A stretch of 64,000 nucleotides of DNA from Arthrobacter globiformis (GCF_003261175.1 NZ_QLNP01000074.1:1-64000); one strand, 5' to 3'. Shown: positions 41,639-50,928, counted from the stretch's first letter. Numbers and translations are program-made. The notes: generated by a model not told the origin, from the sequence alone.

Positions 41639-41769
41639 GATCATTGTGGCAGGGGTCAGAGGTAAGGAATAGAGGAGTCCGGCCAACGGAACCGATGTGC
41701 TGGCACGCCCAAGCGAGCCGCTAGCGGTTGGCAAAAAGGATCATGGCCGGCCGAAAAGTGTCGAAGCAT

Positions 41770-42408
41770 CTAGCTGCGGAGACAATGCAGGTCTGTCAGC
41801 GCCATTGCTTCTCCCGCCCCTGAGGTGTCCGTCAGCTTCACAATGGCATCTTTGCCCTGGGGAAGCGCAGCGGTAATGCTGTTGGCTTTGCCGACAGATG
41901 CGCCGCCGGCGTCGACCGTAGCCTCCACGTACAGGCCACCCGGACAACCCGCCGGTGCCATGGTGGTGACGTGCACGACGAGGCATTTGGAGTAGCTGCA
42001 GCTGTAGTCGGACTTGTCCGCGAACTGGTAGTAGAAGTCACCGGAAAACTGCTTCCAGCCGAGCTTCTCCATTTCGGTCTTGGTCCTCTCGGCTTCGCCT
42101 CCATCGCTTGCTTCGAAGTCGGCAAGGGCCTTCGCGTCCTTTTCGCGCTGGGCCTTGTTGTCCGCGTCCACTTTGGCCCAAAATGCGTCGGATTCGGCCT
42201 TCTTCTTCTCGGCCGCCTCATCCTCTTTCGCCTTTGCTGCCGCCTGCGCCTGAGCAACCTGTTGGGCGGGCAAAGCCTGTCCCAACCAATAGAGTCCCGC
42301 TAAGGCGAGCATGATGGCCAGACCGATTCCGGACAGGACGAACGGAAGCCGGCGCTTTGGTGTGCCATTGACCTTGATGGGTTTCGGCAGCTTGACTTTC
42401 CCGGACAT
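41770..42408 (-). CDS. Membrane-anchored coiled-coil protein
   Basis: 212 residues. One membrane helix (~24-46, FVLSGIGLAIMLALAGLYWLG) is followed by an Ala/Lys/Glu-rich coiled coil (~50-105) and an extracytoplasmic domain (~110-212) with Cys at YSCSYSKC, AGCPGG and LHCLRS that could form two disulfides. No family recognised. A neighbouring lipoprotein gene lies upstream on the same strand. Confidence 0.65.
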   Translation of the reverse strand: MSGKVKLPKPIKVNGTPKRRLPFVLSGIGLAIMLALAGLYWLGQALPAQQVAQAQAAAKAKEDEAAEKKKAESDAFWAKVDADNKAQREKDAKALADFEASDGGEAERTKTEMEKLGWKQFSGDFYYQFADKSDYSCSYSKCLVVHVTTMAPAGCPGGLYVEATVDAGGASVGKANSITAALPQGKDAIVKLTDTSGAGEAMALTDLHCLRS

Positions 42409-42529
42409 AGTTTCCCCCTTGCGCCCCGGCTTTGCCGCCGGTGAAGCTTTTCAAGAGAGGATATGTGGTCAGCGTCTGTTTTCCGCTGTGTGTCGCAGCG
42501 GGGTCATGGAGCGAACTATCCAGCGCTAC

Positions 42530-43060
42530 CTAACGGTAAAAATCCTCGATATTCGGACTAACTTCGACCCATCCGTCGAGTTTCTCCGCGATGCCTTCGG
42601 CTTCGAGTTCAGTACGGTCGACCCCGCCGCTCATCCGATAGTCACTTTTGCTGAGGAGACCTGGAGTAACGGAAACCATCCAATTTTCTCCCATGGCCTG
42701 AGAGGCTCCCTTAAATCTTGAGACAGAGTCTGCGAAACCCGTAGTGGAATGCCCGACTACTGCGACCAGCTTCAAGCTAGGTGCGTGATCGCAGACCACC
42801 ACGTCAACTGTCATTGACTCGGATACCCGCTTCTCTTCTGGACTCTCACATTCCTCACCAGTCAGGTAGGAGTGACTCTCAAGAACGTCTTGCAGAGACA
42901 CTAAATCTGGATTCGGCGTGCTGGTTGTAGGCATGCTCTCTCCCACCGAAGTGGTGGAACAACCGGCCAAAATGGGCGTTCCGGCAGCGAGGGCTCCGAC
43001 GGCAAGTGCCCTAAGGATTTTCGACTTTAATGCGTGGCGCGACGCCGGAGTGGGCAGCAT
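42530..43060 (-). CDS. Predicted lipoprotein
   Basis: 176 residues. A basic N-terminus and hydrophobic core end in the lipobox LAGC (Cys ~34), followed by a ~140-residue domain with further Cys at EECESPEEK and VVCDHAP. AAAGG precedes ATG 43060. It is surface-anchored and of unknown function. It may be co-transcribed with the coiled-coil gene downstream (121-bp gap). Confidence 0.68.
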   Translation of the reverse strand: MLPTPASRHALKSKILRALAVGALAAGTPILAGCSTTSVGESMPTTSTPNPDLVSLQDVLESHSYLTGEECESPEEKRVSESMTVDVVVCDHAPSLKLVAVVGHSTTGFADSVSRFKGASQAMGENWMVSVTPGLLSKSDYRMSGGVDRTELEAEGIAEKLDGWVEVSPNIEDFYR

Positions 43061-43412
43061 GGATAGGACCTTTTTCTCAAATTTCTAACAGGGCTTCCGC
43101 CAGCGCTATGACCCGTCAATTACTGGGATTCACGCCTTGATGCCGGGGTCAGCCCGGGATGGCACCAAAGTATGCTAGCAGCGTTACGGGCTATGTCAGG
43201 CATAATCGTTCGCACCCTGCAAGAGAGGTGAACATGGGATACGAGGCGTCTCACGGACTGAGCACCGCGAGGACTCTCATCCAGACTCCTGGGTGGAGGC
43301 GGTCACGAGCGCTTGCGAACTAGCTGCGGCTGCGTCCTGAAAGTCACTTTTGTGACAGGGTTTGTGGCGGAGCCTTTTGGGACAACATCCGGAGCAGTCA
43401 GATTACCCCGTT

Positions 43413-43434
43413 CCCCCGGATCCCGATCCGGGGG
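43413..43434. terminator. Perfect hairpin before site A
   Basis: CCCCCGGAT - CCCG - ATCCGGGGG, a 9-bp perfect stem without a T tract, ends 16 bp before site A. It may be a terminator or part of the recombination-site structure. Confidence 0.5.
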
Positions 43435-43450
43435 AGCGCCCCACCCGAAG

Positions 43451-43480
43451 ACGTTTCAGCTCCAAGGAAGCGGGACACTC
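43451..43480 (+). repeat. Cassette-boundary site A
   Basis: First of six ~30-bp sites. Reads ACGTTTCAGCTCC then AAGGAAGCGGGACACTC. Shares with the others an invariant T at column 4, pyrimidine-purine at columns 7-8, C at 12, AAGGA at 14-18, GG at 22-23 and C at 28. Confidence 0.7.
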
Positions 43481-43561
43481 CTGCAGGGCCACCAGAGTCA
43501 CAACCTCAAGCACCTTGAGCTGGGGAGGCGGTTGCGCTCCCGGTATGTGGGCGAGCCCGAG

Positions 43562-44176
43562 CTAGAGGCGTTCCGGGCTGCTCGTGGAACTACGACGCCA
43601 ATCTTGTCCGTCAATGTGATAGGTCATTCCGGCAGTGAAACGGATCATCGGCTTACCGCTAAGTTCCTCTGCCCGCGCAGGTACATCCTCAATCTCGATC
43701 AGCTGGCGGAAGTCGGATCCCGGCTGAATGTGAAAGTCAGCAGGCAATGAACGCTTGGGTTTTAGCTGCTCATCGAGGGTTATGGCATGCACGGAGGCAC
43801 CGTACTTTGAGCGGTTCTTAATCCAGACATGAATGCTCGTCATCATTTGCCCCGGCCCAGAACCGTGGGCAGCACCACCCTCCAAAGAAATGGACACGCT
43901 TTTGGCCTGATTTATCTCGGCCTGTTCGCGCGCGAGCTGCCCAGCTCTGTCTTTCTCATGTTCGGCCTGACGAGTTCTCTCCCGCTCTGCCTGATCCGAC
44001 CGGAAACTTCGGACGGCCCAGAGAAGTGTGAGGACCGTTGCTACAGCACCAAACCAAGTGCCAGTCGCTTCAATCCAATCGGGCGTCCAGCTGTTCACGA
44101 TCAACAACGCGAGGCACGCGCCGAGAGTGAGCCCGGCGATTCCCCACATGAGATGAACGATCATTCGAGAAGACAT
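43562..44176 (-). CDS. Membrane protein with two helices, coiled coil and beta-rich tail (module A-B)
   Basis: 204 residues. Helices at ~8-28 (LMWGIAGLTLGACLALLIV) and ~40-56 (TWFGAVATVLTLLWAV) are followed by a charged coiled coil (RSFRSDQAERERTRQAEHEKDR...) and a soluble C-terminal domain (SIHVWIKNRSKYGASVHAITL). The layout resembles the protein at 20550 and many small actinobacterial membrane proteins of unknown role. It is the only gene between sites A and B and points against the site orientation. Confidence 0.65.
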   Translation of the reverse strand: MSSRMIVHLMWGIAGLTLGACLALLIVNSWTPDWIEATGTWFGAVATVLTLLWAVRSFRSDQAERERTRQAEHEKDRAGQLAREQAEINQAKSVSISLEGGAAHGSGPGQMMTSIHVWIKNRSKYGASVHAITLDEQLKPKRSLPADFHIQPGSDFRQLIEIEDVPARAEELSGKPMIRFTAGMTYHIDGQDWRRSSTSSPERL

Positions 44177-44265
44177 GGCACCACAGTAGCTACAAGACGC
44201 CTCAACCCAATTTTTGGCAGATTACGCGGGATCCTGTTTCGGATAGGGAGTGTCCCCGTTTCGGG

Positions 44266-44295
44266 GCGTTCTGGTTCCAAGGAAGTGGCACACTC
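44266..44295 (+). repeat. Cassette-boundary site B
   Basis: GCGTTCTGGTTCC then AAGGAAGTGGCACACTC, in the divergent gap between the genes at 43562 and 44381. Preceded by a small CCCCG-TTT-CGGGG hairpin (~44254-44266). Confidence 0.75.
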
Positions 44296-44380
44296 TCTGT
44301 CGGGGGTTTGTGGTGTGCTCCTAGGAGGACTGTCAGCTTGAATAGGCCTTAATTTCTATGGACTTTGGGGGGAGAAAGAG

Positions 44381-45577
44381 ATGCCACTTGCCGCTTACCT
44401 AGCTGGTGAACGCATTGAGGCGCCGTTTGTGAACGACGCAGACTGGGAAGATCTGCGCGGGCGGTGCAAAACAGGGGAGACCCTGACTATGTCTTGCGGC
44501 CAGCCGGGTAAGCCGCGGATCTCCAAAAACGGGTTGAAGCATTTTTACCATCATGGAAAGACTGACTGTTCCTTACATCCCGGTGGGGAATCTGCGGACC
44601 ACCTGGAAATGAAGTCCTTGGTGGCGGCGGCCGCACGCGACGCCGGCTGGGATGCCGTCATCGAACAGGCCGCCCCTGATAGGTCATGGATTGCTGATGT
44701 GATGGCTACCCGGGGGACAGAGAAATGGGCTCTCGAAATTCAATTCTCGCGCCAGGACGCTGCCGAGTTTCGGCGACGGCAGGAACGCTACGAAGCAGAG
44801 GGCATACGGTGCTTTTGGTTAGTTCCGGAAGTGAATCGTGAAGCTGCTGCAGCTGTGCCGTCGGCACTGATTGGTGGAGAGTCGGGAGCAAGGACTCTCA
44901 GCCTGCCTGGCCCGTTCATCGTTCCTGTCACCACCGGTCCTGCTGAAGCTATCAACAGCTTGCTGAACCACGGAATTAAGCAGCGCATTGAACCGGTCGT
45001 TCGGGCGTACTCATTGGAAACGGCGATGATCAAATGCTGGCGAGAGAGCTGTAAGCGGTGGATCACGGCATGGAGGCTCGAAAGCCTTCAGGTGGAAACA
45101 AGGTGTGGATACACGGGCAGTTTGGTCGCAATCCACCACTACGACTCCAGGGACTTCCTCACAGACAGGGTTGAGCGGCTTATTGCAGCCAGGGTCATGC
45201 CCATGCTTAAGCAGGCGGATCTGCCGGCACCCATGTTTTTGGCGACCAGGTTCAGTAAAGCGGCGGACCGCTCTTACCTGGCATTCTGTTGTCCCTTCTG
45301 CAATAGCCTCCAGGGCGATACCCCGCTCAACCATGGCAGCGTCAACTGGCGCAGTTACGTCGTGGAAGGATGGTTGCCATTGCCCATCAGTCAAGGCGTC
45401 CTGTCTCGCGAGCACCTTTGCGTAGACGTCGGGCGAGGGCATTGCAGCCAAGAGCCTCATGCGCCAGAGGGACCAACTTTTCCGGACGGCAAGGCTCACT
45501 GGGTTAGAGCGACACCCGAGCTGTTGGGCAGCGAACTTCCCCCGCTACCACGGCGCGGAGAACGGAAGGGCCAGTAA
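44381..45577 (+). CDS. CoiA-like nuclease-domain protein (module B-C)
   Basis: 398 residues. Residues ~30-65 form a Cys/His-rich start (MSCGQPGKPRISKNGLKHFYHHG), then a CoiA-type PD-(D/E)XK nuclease domain: Glu in ESADHLEMKSLV, Asp in WIADVMA and the ALEIQFS strand with E-x-Q, continuing YEAEGIRCFWLVPE. The C-terminal part has further Cys pairs (KCWRESCKRW, FCCPFCNSL), probably zinc-binding. CoiA aids competence in firmicutes; in actinobacteria solitary CoiA-like genes sit in accessory islands. It is the only gene between sites B and C. A nuclease or defence role is plausible but untested. Confidence 0.75.
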   Translation: MPLAAYLAGERIEAPFVNDADWEDLRGRCKTGETLTMSCGQPGKPRISKNGLKHFYHHGKTDCSLHPGGESADHLEMKSLVAAAARDAGWDAVIEQAAPDRSWIADVMATRGTEKWALEIQFSRQDAAEFRRRQERYEAEGIRCFWLVPEVNREAAAAVPSALIGGESGARTLSLPGPFIVPVTTGPAEAINSLLNHGIKQRIEPVVRAYSLETAMIKCWRESCKRWITAWRLESLQVETRCGYTGSLVAIHHYDSRDFLTDRVERLIAARVMPMLKQADLPAPMFLATRFSKAADRSYLAFCCPFCNSLQGDTPLNHGSVNWRSYVVEGWLPLPISQGVLSREHLCVDVGRGHCSQEPHAPEGPTFPDGKAHWVRATPELLGSELPPLPRRGERKGQ

Positions 45578-45584
45578 GGGGGCA

Positions 45585-45614
45585 ACGTTCCGGTACCAAG
45601 GAATTGGTACGCCT
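45585..45614 (+). repeat. Cassette-boundary site C
   Basis: ACGTTCCGGTACC then AAGGAATTGGTACGCCT. Its arms GTACC/GGTAC pair perfectly around the AAGGAATT centre, although the arm bases differ from those of other sites. Confidence 0.75.
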
Positions 45615-45809
45615 AGCGCATAGGCCACCTGACCTGGCTAATGTCCGCCTTCCAATCAGCCAGGGCTGCCACCCACGCACCGAAACAGCAGCCCACGAAG
45701 AGCGCCGTAACCAGCAACCGTTGTCGTGATCGGCGGCACCTGTGTGCTTCGACGGTGCTGTTCCCGAGGGATTCCGCGGCGCCGGACCGGGTAGGGCAAG
45801 ATACTTCCC

Positions 45810-48800
45810 ATGGGTTCAGCAAGTTTCGAAGACGTCCTCGACCGCCTCTACTTCTCGGCGACCGACCAGCACGACAAGGGGACGAAATTCGAGCACCTTA
45901 TGAAGCGCTACCTGGAGCTTGAACCCAAATACGCTGACCAGTTCTCCGATGTCTGGCTGTGGAGTGAATGGCCGGACCGGAACGGGCACGTTGACACGGG
46001 CATCGACCTGGTCGCCAGGGACCGATACACGGGCGAACTGACAGGCATCCAGTGCAAGTTCTACGACCCGGCCCGGACCCTGGACAAGAAGCAGATCGAC
46101 TCGTTCTTCACCGCCGTCGGCAAGAACGATTTCTCGTACGGCATGGTGGTCTCCACCACCGACAAGTGGTCCAAGCACGCCGAGGACGCCCTGGAGGGCC
46201 AGTCCAAACCGATGACCCGGCTGCGATTCGCGGACCTGGCTGACTCCACCATTGACTGGTCCGAGTTCAGCATCGACGCACCCGAGCAGATGAAGCAGCT
46301 GGGCGGCAAGGAACCCCGCAAGTACCAGCGCGAAGCCATCGAAGACGTGAAGAAGGGCTTCGCCCTCAGCGACCGCGGCAGGCTCATCATGGCCTGCGGC
46401 ACCGGCAAGACCTACACCTCTCTGAAGATGGTCGAAGAGATCGTTCCCATCGGCGGCTCGGTTCTGTTTCTGGTGCCCTCCATCGCCCTGCTGCAGCAGA
46501 CCCTGAATGAATGGACCGCCCAGGCCTCCGTCCCGCTGCGGCCCCTGGCCGTCTGCTCCGACACCAAGGTCGGCCGTAAAGAGCACGAGGACGTCAGCGT
46601 CCACGACCTCGCGTTCCCGGCCACCACCGACCCGGCGAAGCTGCTGAACCGGGCGAAGATCAGCTCCGGCCAGGAAGCCATCACGGTCGTCTTTTCCACC
46701 TACCAGTCGATCGATGTGATCCACCAGGCCCAGAAGGATGGCCTGTCCGAATTCGACCTCATCGTCTGCGACGAGGCGCACCGGACCACCGGCATCACCG
46801 AAGCCAGCCACGACGACTCGGCGTTCGTGAAGGTGCACGACAACACCTACATCGAGTCCGGCAAGCGGCTCTACATGACCGCCACCCCAAGGATCTATGT
46901 CCAGGAGGCCAAGGCCAAGGCCGGCCAGGACGACGTCAAGATGTACTCCATGGACGACGAGGACGTCTACGGCCCGGAATTCCACCACCTCGGCTTCGGC
47001 AAGGCTGTGGAGATGGGCCACCTCGCCGACTACAAGGTCCTGGTCCTCGCGGTAGACGAGGAAACCGTCAGCAAGTCCTTCCAGAGCCTGTTCGAAGACA
47101 ACGGTGACCTAAACCTGGACGACGCCGCCCGGATCGTCGGCTGCTGGAACGGCCTCTCCAAACGCGGGGTAAACGGCCAACGGCTGGACATCACCGATAC
47201 ATCCCCCATGCGCCGGGCTGTCGCCTTCGCGCGGAACATCAAGGAATCCAAGAAGCTGGCCGCCGACTTCGAACTCGTCGGCCGTCAGCTGCTCGTCAAC
47301 CGGGGCGAGTCCGACGCGCTGGCGTTGAAGCTGGAAGCCGACCACGTGGACGGCACCTTCAACGTCCTGGAACGCTCCTCCAAGCTGGACTGGCTCAAAG
47401 CCGAATACACTTCAACCGCCGACGGCGAAGACACCTGCCGGATCCTCTCCAACGCCCGCTGCCTCTCTGAAGGCGTCGACGTTCCGTCCCTGGACGCGGT
47501 GTTGTTTCTGAACCCCCGCAACTCCCAAGTCGACGTCGTCCAGTCCGTCGGACGCGTCATGCGCAAGGCCGAAGGCAAGGAGTACGGCTACATCATCCTG
47601 CCCATCGCCGTCCCGGCCAGTCAGGACCCGGAAACGGCACTGAACGACAACAAGAAGTACAAGGTCGTCTGGGACGTCCTGCAGGCGCTCCGGGCTCACG
47701 ACGACCGGTTCGACGCGATGATCAACAAGCTCGAGTTGAATCGGAACGCCAACAATAAGATCGACGTCATCACCGTGGCCGACCCCTTCGGTGACGGCCC
47801 GGGTGGCGGTGGGAGCGACAAGCCCAGCGGGACTGGCACCGAGGCCTTGTTCCACATGGCCGGCGCCGACCAGTGGCGCAACGCGATCTTCGCCCGCATG
47901 GTCAAGAAAGTCGGCGACCGCCGCTACTGGGAGTCCTGGGCCAAGGACGTCAAGGAGATCGCCGACCGGCACGTGTTGCGGATCCGCACCATCCTTGAGG
48001 GCGAAGACCAGCGGCCGCGGGAGGAATTCAGCGTCTTCCTGCAGGGCCTGCGCGGAAACCTGAACGACTCCATCTCCCAGTCGGATGCGATCGACATGCT
48101 CTCTCAGCACCTGATCACCAAACCGGTGTTCGAGGCGCTCTTTGAGGGCTACTCGTTCGCGGCCAACAACCCGGTCTCCCAGGTCATGGACTCCATGGTC
48201 GACATCCTGGAGAAGTACAACCTGGACTCCGAGGTCGCCAGCTTGGAATCCTTCTACCGTTCCGTCCGGGTTCGGGCTGAAGGCATCACCAACGCCGAAG
48301 GCAAGCAGAAGATCGTCACGGAACTGTACGAGAAGTTCTTCAAACTGGCCTTCCCCCGCACCGCGGAATCCCTCGGCATCGTCTACACACCGGTGGAGGT
48401 CGTCGACTTCATCATCCGCGCCGTCGACGACGTCCTCGCCAAGGATTTTGGGGCATCCATCAGTGACGAAGGCGTCCACGTCCTGGATCCCTTCACCGGG
48501 ACCGGAACCTTCATCGTGCGGCTGCTCCAGTCCGGCCGGATCAAGCCGGAAGACCTGCTGCGCAAGTACACCCAGGAGCTCCACGCCAACGAGCTGCTGC
48601 TGATGGCCTACTACATCGCCGCGATTAACATCGAGGCCACCGTCCACGGACTCCTGGAAGAACAGGCGGCGGCCGACGGCAAGGACCCTGGCGAAGTGCC
48701 GTACCTGCCGTTCGACGGCATCGTCCTGACCGACACCTTCCAGATGACCGAAGACGGCGACACCCTGGACGACTTCGTGTTCACCTCCAACAACGACCGC

Positions 48801-50648
48801 GTGAAGGCGCAGAACGCCCTCGACATCCGCGTCATCATAGGGAACCCGCCCTACTCCGTGGGCCAGTCCAGCGGCAACGATAACAACGCCAACCTGAAGT
48901 ACCCGACCCTGGATGACTCGATCCGCCGGACTTACGCGGACCTCTCCTCGGCCACTAACAAGAACTCCCTCTACGACTCCTACATCCGTGCTTTCCGCTG
49001 GGGCTCCAACCGGATCCTCAATTCCCCCCACGGCGGGGTCCTCTGCTACGTCTCCAACGGCGGGTACATCGACGGCAACACCGCGGATGGCCTGCGGAAA
49101 ACCCTCGTCTCCGAGTTCCACGACATCTACGTCTACAACCTCCGCGGAAACCAGCGGACCGCCGGCGAACAGAGCCGTCGCGAGGGCGGCAAAATCTTCG
49201 ACTCCGGGAGCCGCAACACTGTGGCCATCCTCCTGCTCGTGAAGCGCCCGGGACCCGTCGATGACTGCGCACTTCACTACCGCGACATCGGGGACTACCT
49301 CGACCGGAAGCAGAAACTCTCAATTGTCGACGGCGGCAACATCGCGGACGTTCCTTGGGAACTTGTCGCGGCTAGTGCCGACGGGGACTGGATAAATCAG
49401 CGCAGCAGCATTTTCGAGAGTTACGCGCCCATCGGCAGCAAGGACTCTGGACCAGCCATCTTTGGGGCTTTTTCCAGGGGGCTGGAATCTGGCCGGGATG
49501 CGTGGGTTTACAACTCGTCGCACGAGGAACTTACCCAGAATGTCCGCCGCATGGTGGACTTCTACAACGCAGAAGTTGATCGCTACATCGCCGCCGGCTC
49601 CCCTGGAGAAGTGGACTCATTCATTTCAACTGACCCGGCACAAATTAGCTGGACCCGCAGCCTTCGCAGTGCCCTACGCAAACATGACCGACTCGAATAT
49701 TTAGGCTCAGCTCACCGTACGGCCCTCTACCGGCCGTTCTGCAAGCAAGAGGTCTATTTCGCACCTCTTGCCAATCATGAGCGGTCACAGCAGCCACGCT
49801 TCTTTCCCTCACTCGCTACTTCGAACTTAGGCATTTACTACGTCGGTAGTGGATCTGCAGTGCCTTTCAGTGTTCTCATGACCGACAGCCTTCCCGATCT
49901 TCATGTCACTGGTGCCGGTAGCGGCGGTCAGTTTTTTCCCCGATACAGCTATGCCATCCCGGCTAAGGGGACTCTGTTTGATGCAATAGGCGATGATGAC
50001 CAGGGACCGCAGCGTATCGACAACATCACTGATGCTGCACTCACCAGCTACCGGTCTGTCTACGGGCCGGCCGTCAGCAAGGACGACATTTTCCATTACG
50101 TCTACGGCCTGCTTCACTCCCCCGAGTACAGGACCAGGTTCGCCGCGGACCTGAAGAAACTGCTGCCCCGCATCCCCCAGGTGCCCGATACTGAGCGCTT
50201 CCGTGCCTTCGTGGACGCTGGCAAGGCACTCTCGGATCTGCACATCGGATACGAGTCATTGGAGCCGTACGCGCTTACAGAGGTGGCCACCGGCCTTGCC
50301 GTGGAGCAGGACGACTACGCCCGTTTTGCCGTGACAAAGATGAAGTACGCGGGCAAAGCCGGGACCTGGGACAAGACGCGCATCGTATACAACGCGCACA
50401 TCACCTTGGAAGGCATCCCGGAGGAGGCCCAGCAGTACATGCTCGGCTCCCGCTCAGCCGTGGACTGGATCCTGGAGCGTTACCAGGTCAAGACGGACAA
50501 GGCCTCGGGCATCGTGAACGACCCGAATGATTGGTCCCGTGAACACAAGCAGCCCCGCTACATCATCGAACTGATCGGCCGCATCGTGGCTCTCAGCCTG
50601 GAGACCAACCGGATCGTCGAATCACTGCCTGAGCTCGGGCTGGATTAG
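45810..50648 (+). CDS. Type ISP restriction-modification enzyme (single polypeptide; module C-D)
   Basis: 1,612 residues, the full size of Type ISP enzymes such as LlaGI. Domains in order: Mrr-like PD-(D/E)XK nuclease (Asp66 in GIDLVARD; Gln81-x-Lys83 in GIQCKFY); superfamily-2 helicase-type translocase (~170-640) with Walker A CGTGKT (~195-200) and DEAH box VCDEAHR (~319-325); a helical coupler; a gamma-class N6-adenine methyltransferase with motif I DPFTGTGTF (~893) and motif IV NPPY (~1012); and a C-terminal target-recognition domain (~1150-1612). It methylates one strand of its site and cleaves unmodified phage DNA after translocation. No partner genes are needed. It is the only gene between sites C and D. 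All key motifs are intact. Confidence 0.93.
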   Translation: MGSASFEDVLDRLYFSATDQHDKGTKFEHLMKRYLELEPKYADQFSDVWLWSEWPDRNGHVDTGIDLVARDRYTGELTGIQCKFYDPARTLDKKQIDSFFTAVGKNDFSYGMVVSTTDKWSKHAEDALEGQSKPMTRLRFADLADSTIDWSEFSIDAPEQMKQLGGKEPRKYQREAIEDVKKGFALSDRGRLIMACGTGKTYTSLKMVEEIVPIGGSVLFLVPSIALLQQTLNEWTAQASVPLRPLAVCSDTKVGRKEHEDVSVHDLAFPATTDPAKLLNRAKISSGQEAITVVFSTYQSIDVIHQAQKDGLSEFDLIVCDEAHRTTGITEASHDDSAFVKVHDNTYIESGKRLYMTATPRIYVQEAKAKAGQDDVKMYSMDDEDVYGPEFHHLGFGKAVEMGHLADYKVLVLAVDEETVSKSFQSLFEDNGDLNLDDAARIVGCWNGLSKRGVNGQRLDITDTSPMRRAVAFARNIKESKKLAADFELVGRQLLVNRGESDALALKLEADHVDGTFNVLERSSKLDWLKAEYTSTADGEDTCRILSNARCLSEGVDVPSLDAVLFLNPRNSQVDVVQSVGRVMRKAEGKEYGYIILPIAVPASQDPETALNDNKKYKVVWDVLQALRAHDDRFDAMINKLELNRNANNKIDVITVADPFGDGPGGGGSDKPSGTGTEALFHMAGADQWRNAIFARMVKKVGDRRYWESWAKDVKEIADRHVLRIRTILEGEDQRPREEFSVFLQGLRGNLNDSISQSDAIDMLSQHLITKPVFEALFEGYSFAANNPVSQVMDSMVDILEKYNLDSEVASLESFYRSVRVRAEGITNAEGKQKIVTELYEKFFKLAFPRTAESLGIVYTPVEVVDFIIRAVDDVLAKDFGASISDEGVHVLDPFTGTGTFIVRLLQSGRIKPEDLLRKYTQELHANELLLMAYYIAAINIEATVHGLLEEQAAADGKDPGEVPYLPFDGIVLTDTFQMTEDGDTLDDFVFTSNNDRVKAQNALDIRVIIGNPPYSVGQSSGNDNNANLKYPTLDDSIRRTYADLSSATNKNSLYDSYIRAFRWGSNRILNSPHGGVLCYVSNGGYIDGNTADGLRKTLVSEFHDIYVYNLRGNQRTAGEQSRREGGKIFDSGSRNTVAILLLVKRPGPVDDCALHYRDIGDYLDRKQKLSIVDGGNIADVPWELVAASADGDWINQRSSIFESYAPIGSKDSGPAIFGAFSRGLESGRDAWVYNSSHEELTQNVRRMVDFYNAEVDRYIAAGSPGEVDSFISTDPAQISWTRSLRSALRKHDRLEYLGSAHRTALYRPFCKQEVYFAPLANHERSQQPRFFPSLATSNLGIYYVGSGSAVPFSVLMTDSLPDLHVTGAGSGGQFFPRYSYAIPAKGTLFDAIGDDDQGPQRIDNITDAALTSYRSVYGPAVSKDDIFHYVYGLLHSPEYRTRFAADLKKLLPRIPQVPDTERFRAFVDAGKALSDLHIGYESLEPYALTEVATGLAVEQDDYARFAVTKMKYAGKAGTWDKTRIVYNAHITLEGIPEEAQQYMLGSRSAVDWILERYQVKTDKASGIVNDPNDWSREHKQPRYIIELIGRIVALSLETNRIVESLPELGLD

Positions 50649-50685
50649 GCCTTCTCAAACGCGGCGCAGGCGAAGACGGCCGTTA

Positions 50686-50715
50686 GTGTCCTGAGTCCAA
50701 GGAAGTGGGACACGC
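50686..50715 (+). repeat. Cassette-boundary site D
   Basis: GTGTCCTGAGTCC then AAGGAAGTGGGACACGC, 38 bp after the Type ISP stop. The truncated paralogue at 50716-50821 begins right at its edge. Confidence 0.78.
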
Positions 50716-50821
50716 GAAAAGCGAGAAGCTCTTGGTCTGTTGAGGATGCGGACAGCCGCCCGTCCGGTGCGACGCACGCTGCCCAGCCCTCGTGCTCGTT
50801 GTCGGTTGATTTCCAGCCCAT
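50716..50821 (-). pseudogene. Truncated copy of the 41028-41603 gene
   Basis: From ATG 50821 leftward the frame reads MGWKSTDNEHEGWAACVAP then DGRLS, nearly identical to the start of the 191-residue gene at 41603. The homology then stops and the frame runs into site D. At nucleotide level about 70 bp are ~90% alike, and the upstream palindrome is conserved. The gene was cut at, or close to, the site D junction. Confidence 0.82.
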
Positions 50822-50837
50822 GATCCACAACCTTCCT

Positions 50838-50853
50838 GTCAGGTATCCCTGAC
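50838..50853. promoter_or_regulatory. Palindrome GTCAGG-N4-CCTGAC (second copy)
   Basis: Same arms and place as the palindrome at 41623, upstream of the truncated paralogue; only the spacer differs. Confidence 0.5.
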
Positions 50854-50928
50854 GGGAAGTGCGTCAGTGACCCCTGACAATCATCAGGGGTGCTGCTTCG
50901 GCAGGCCCCCGCCGCGCAGCTCAAAGGT

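Larger units (their letters stand above)
43061..43561. other. Intergenic region holding hairpin and recombination-like site A
   Basis: 501 bp. A tiny frame MGYEASHGLSTARTLIQ (29 codons, ATG 43234, ribosome site GAGAGG) may be the stump of a truncated gene. A perfect hairpin stands at 43413-43434 and the repeated site A at 43451-43480. Otherwise nothing is supported. Confidence 0.5.

Noticed and set aside
45613-45822. Leftward 69-codon frame with one hydrophobic segment between site C and the Type ISP gene
   Set aside because: It overlaps the Type ISP start, has no ribosome site, and most of the sequence is Arg/Ser-rich.
47412-49277. 621-codon leftward frame inside the Type ISP gene
   Set aside because: Antisense shadow of a fully motif-supported enzyme.
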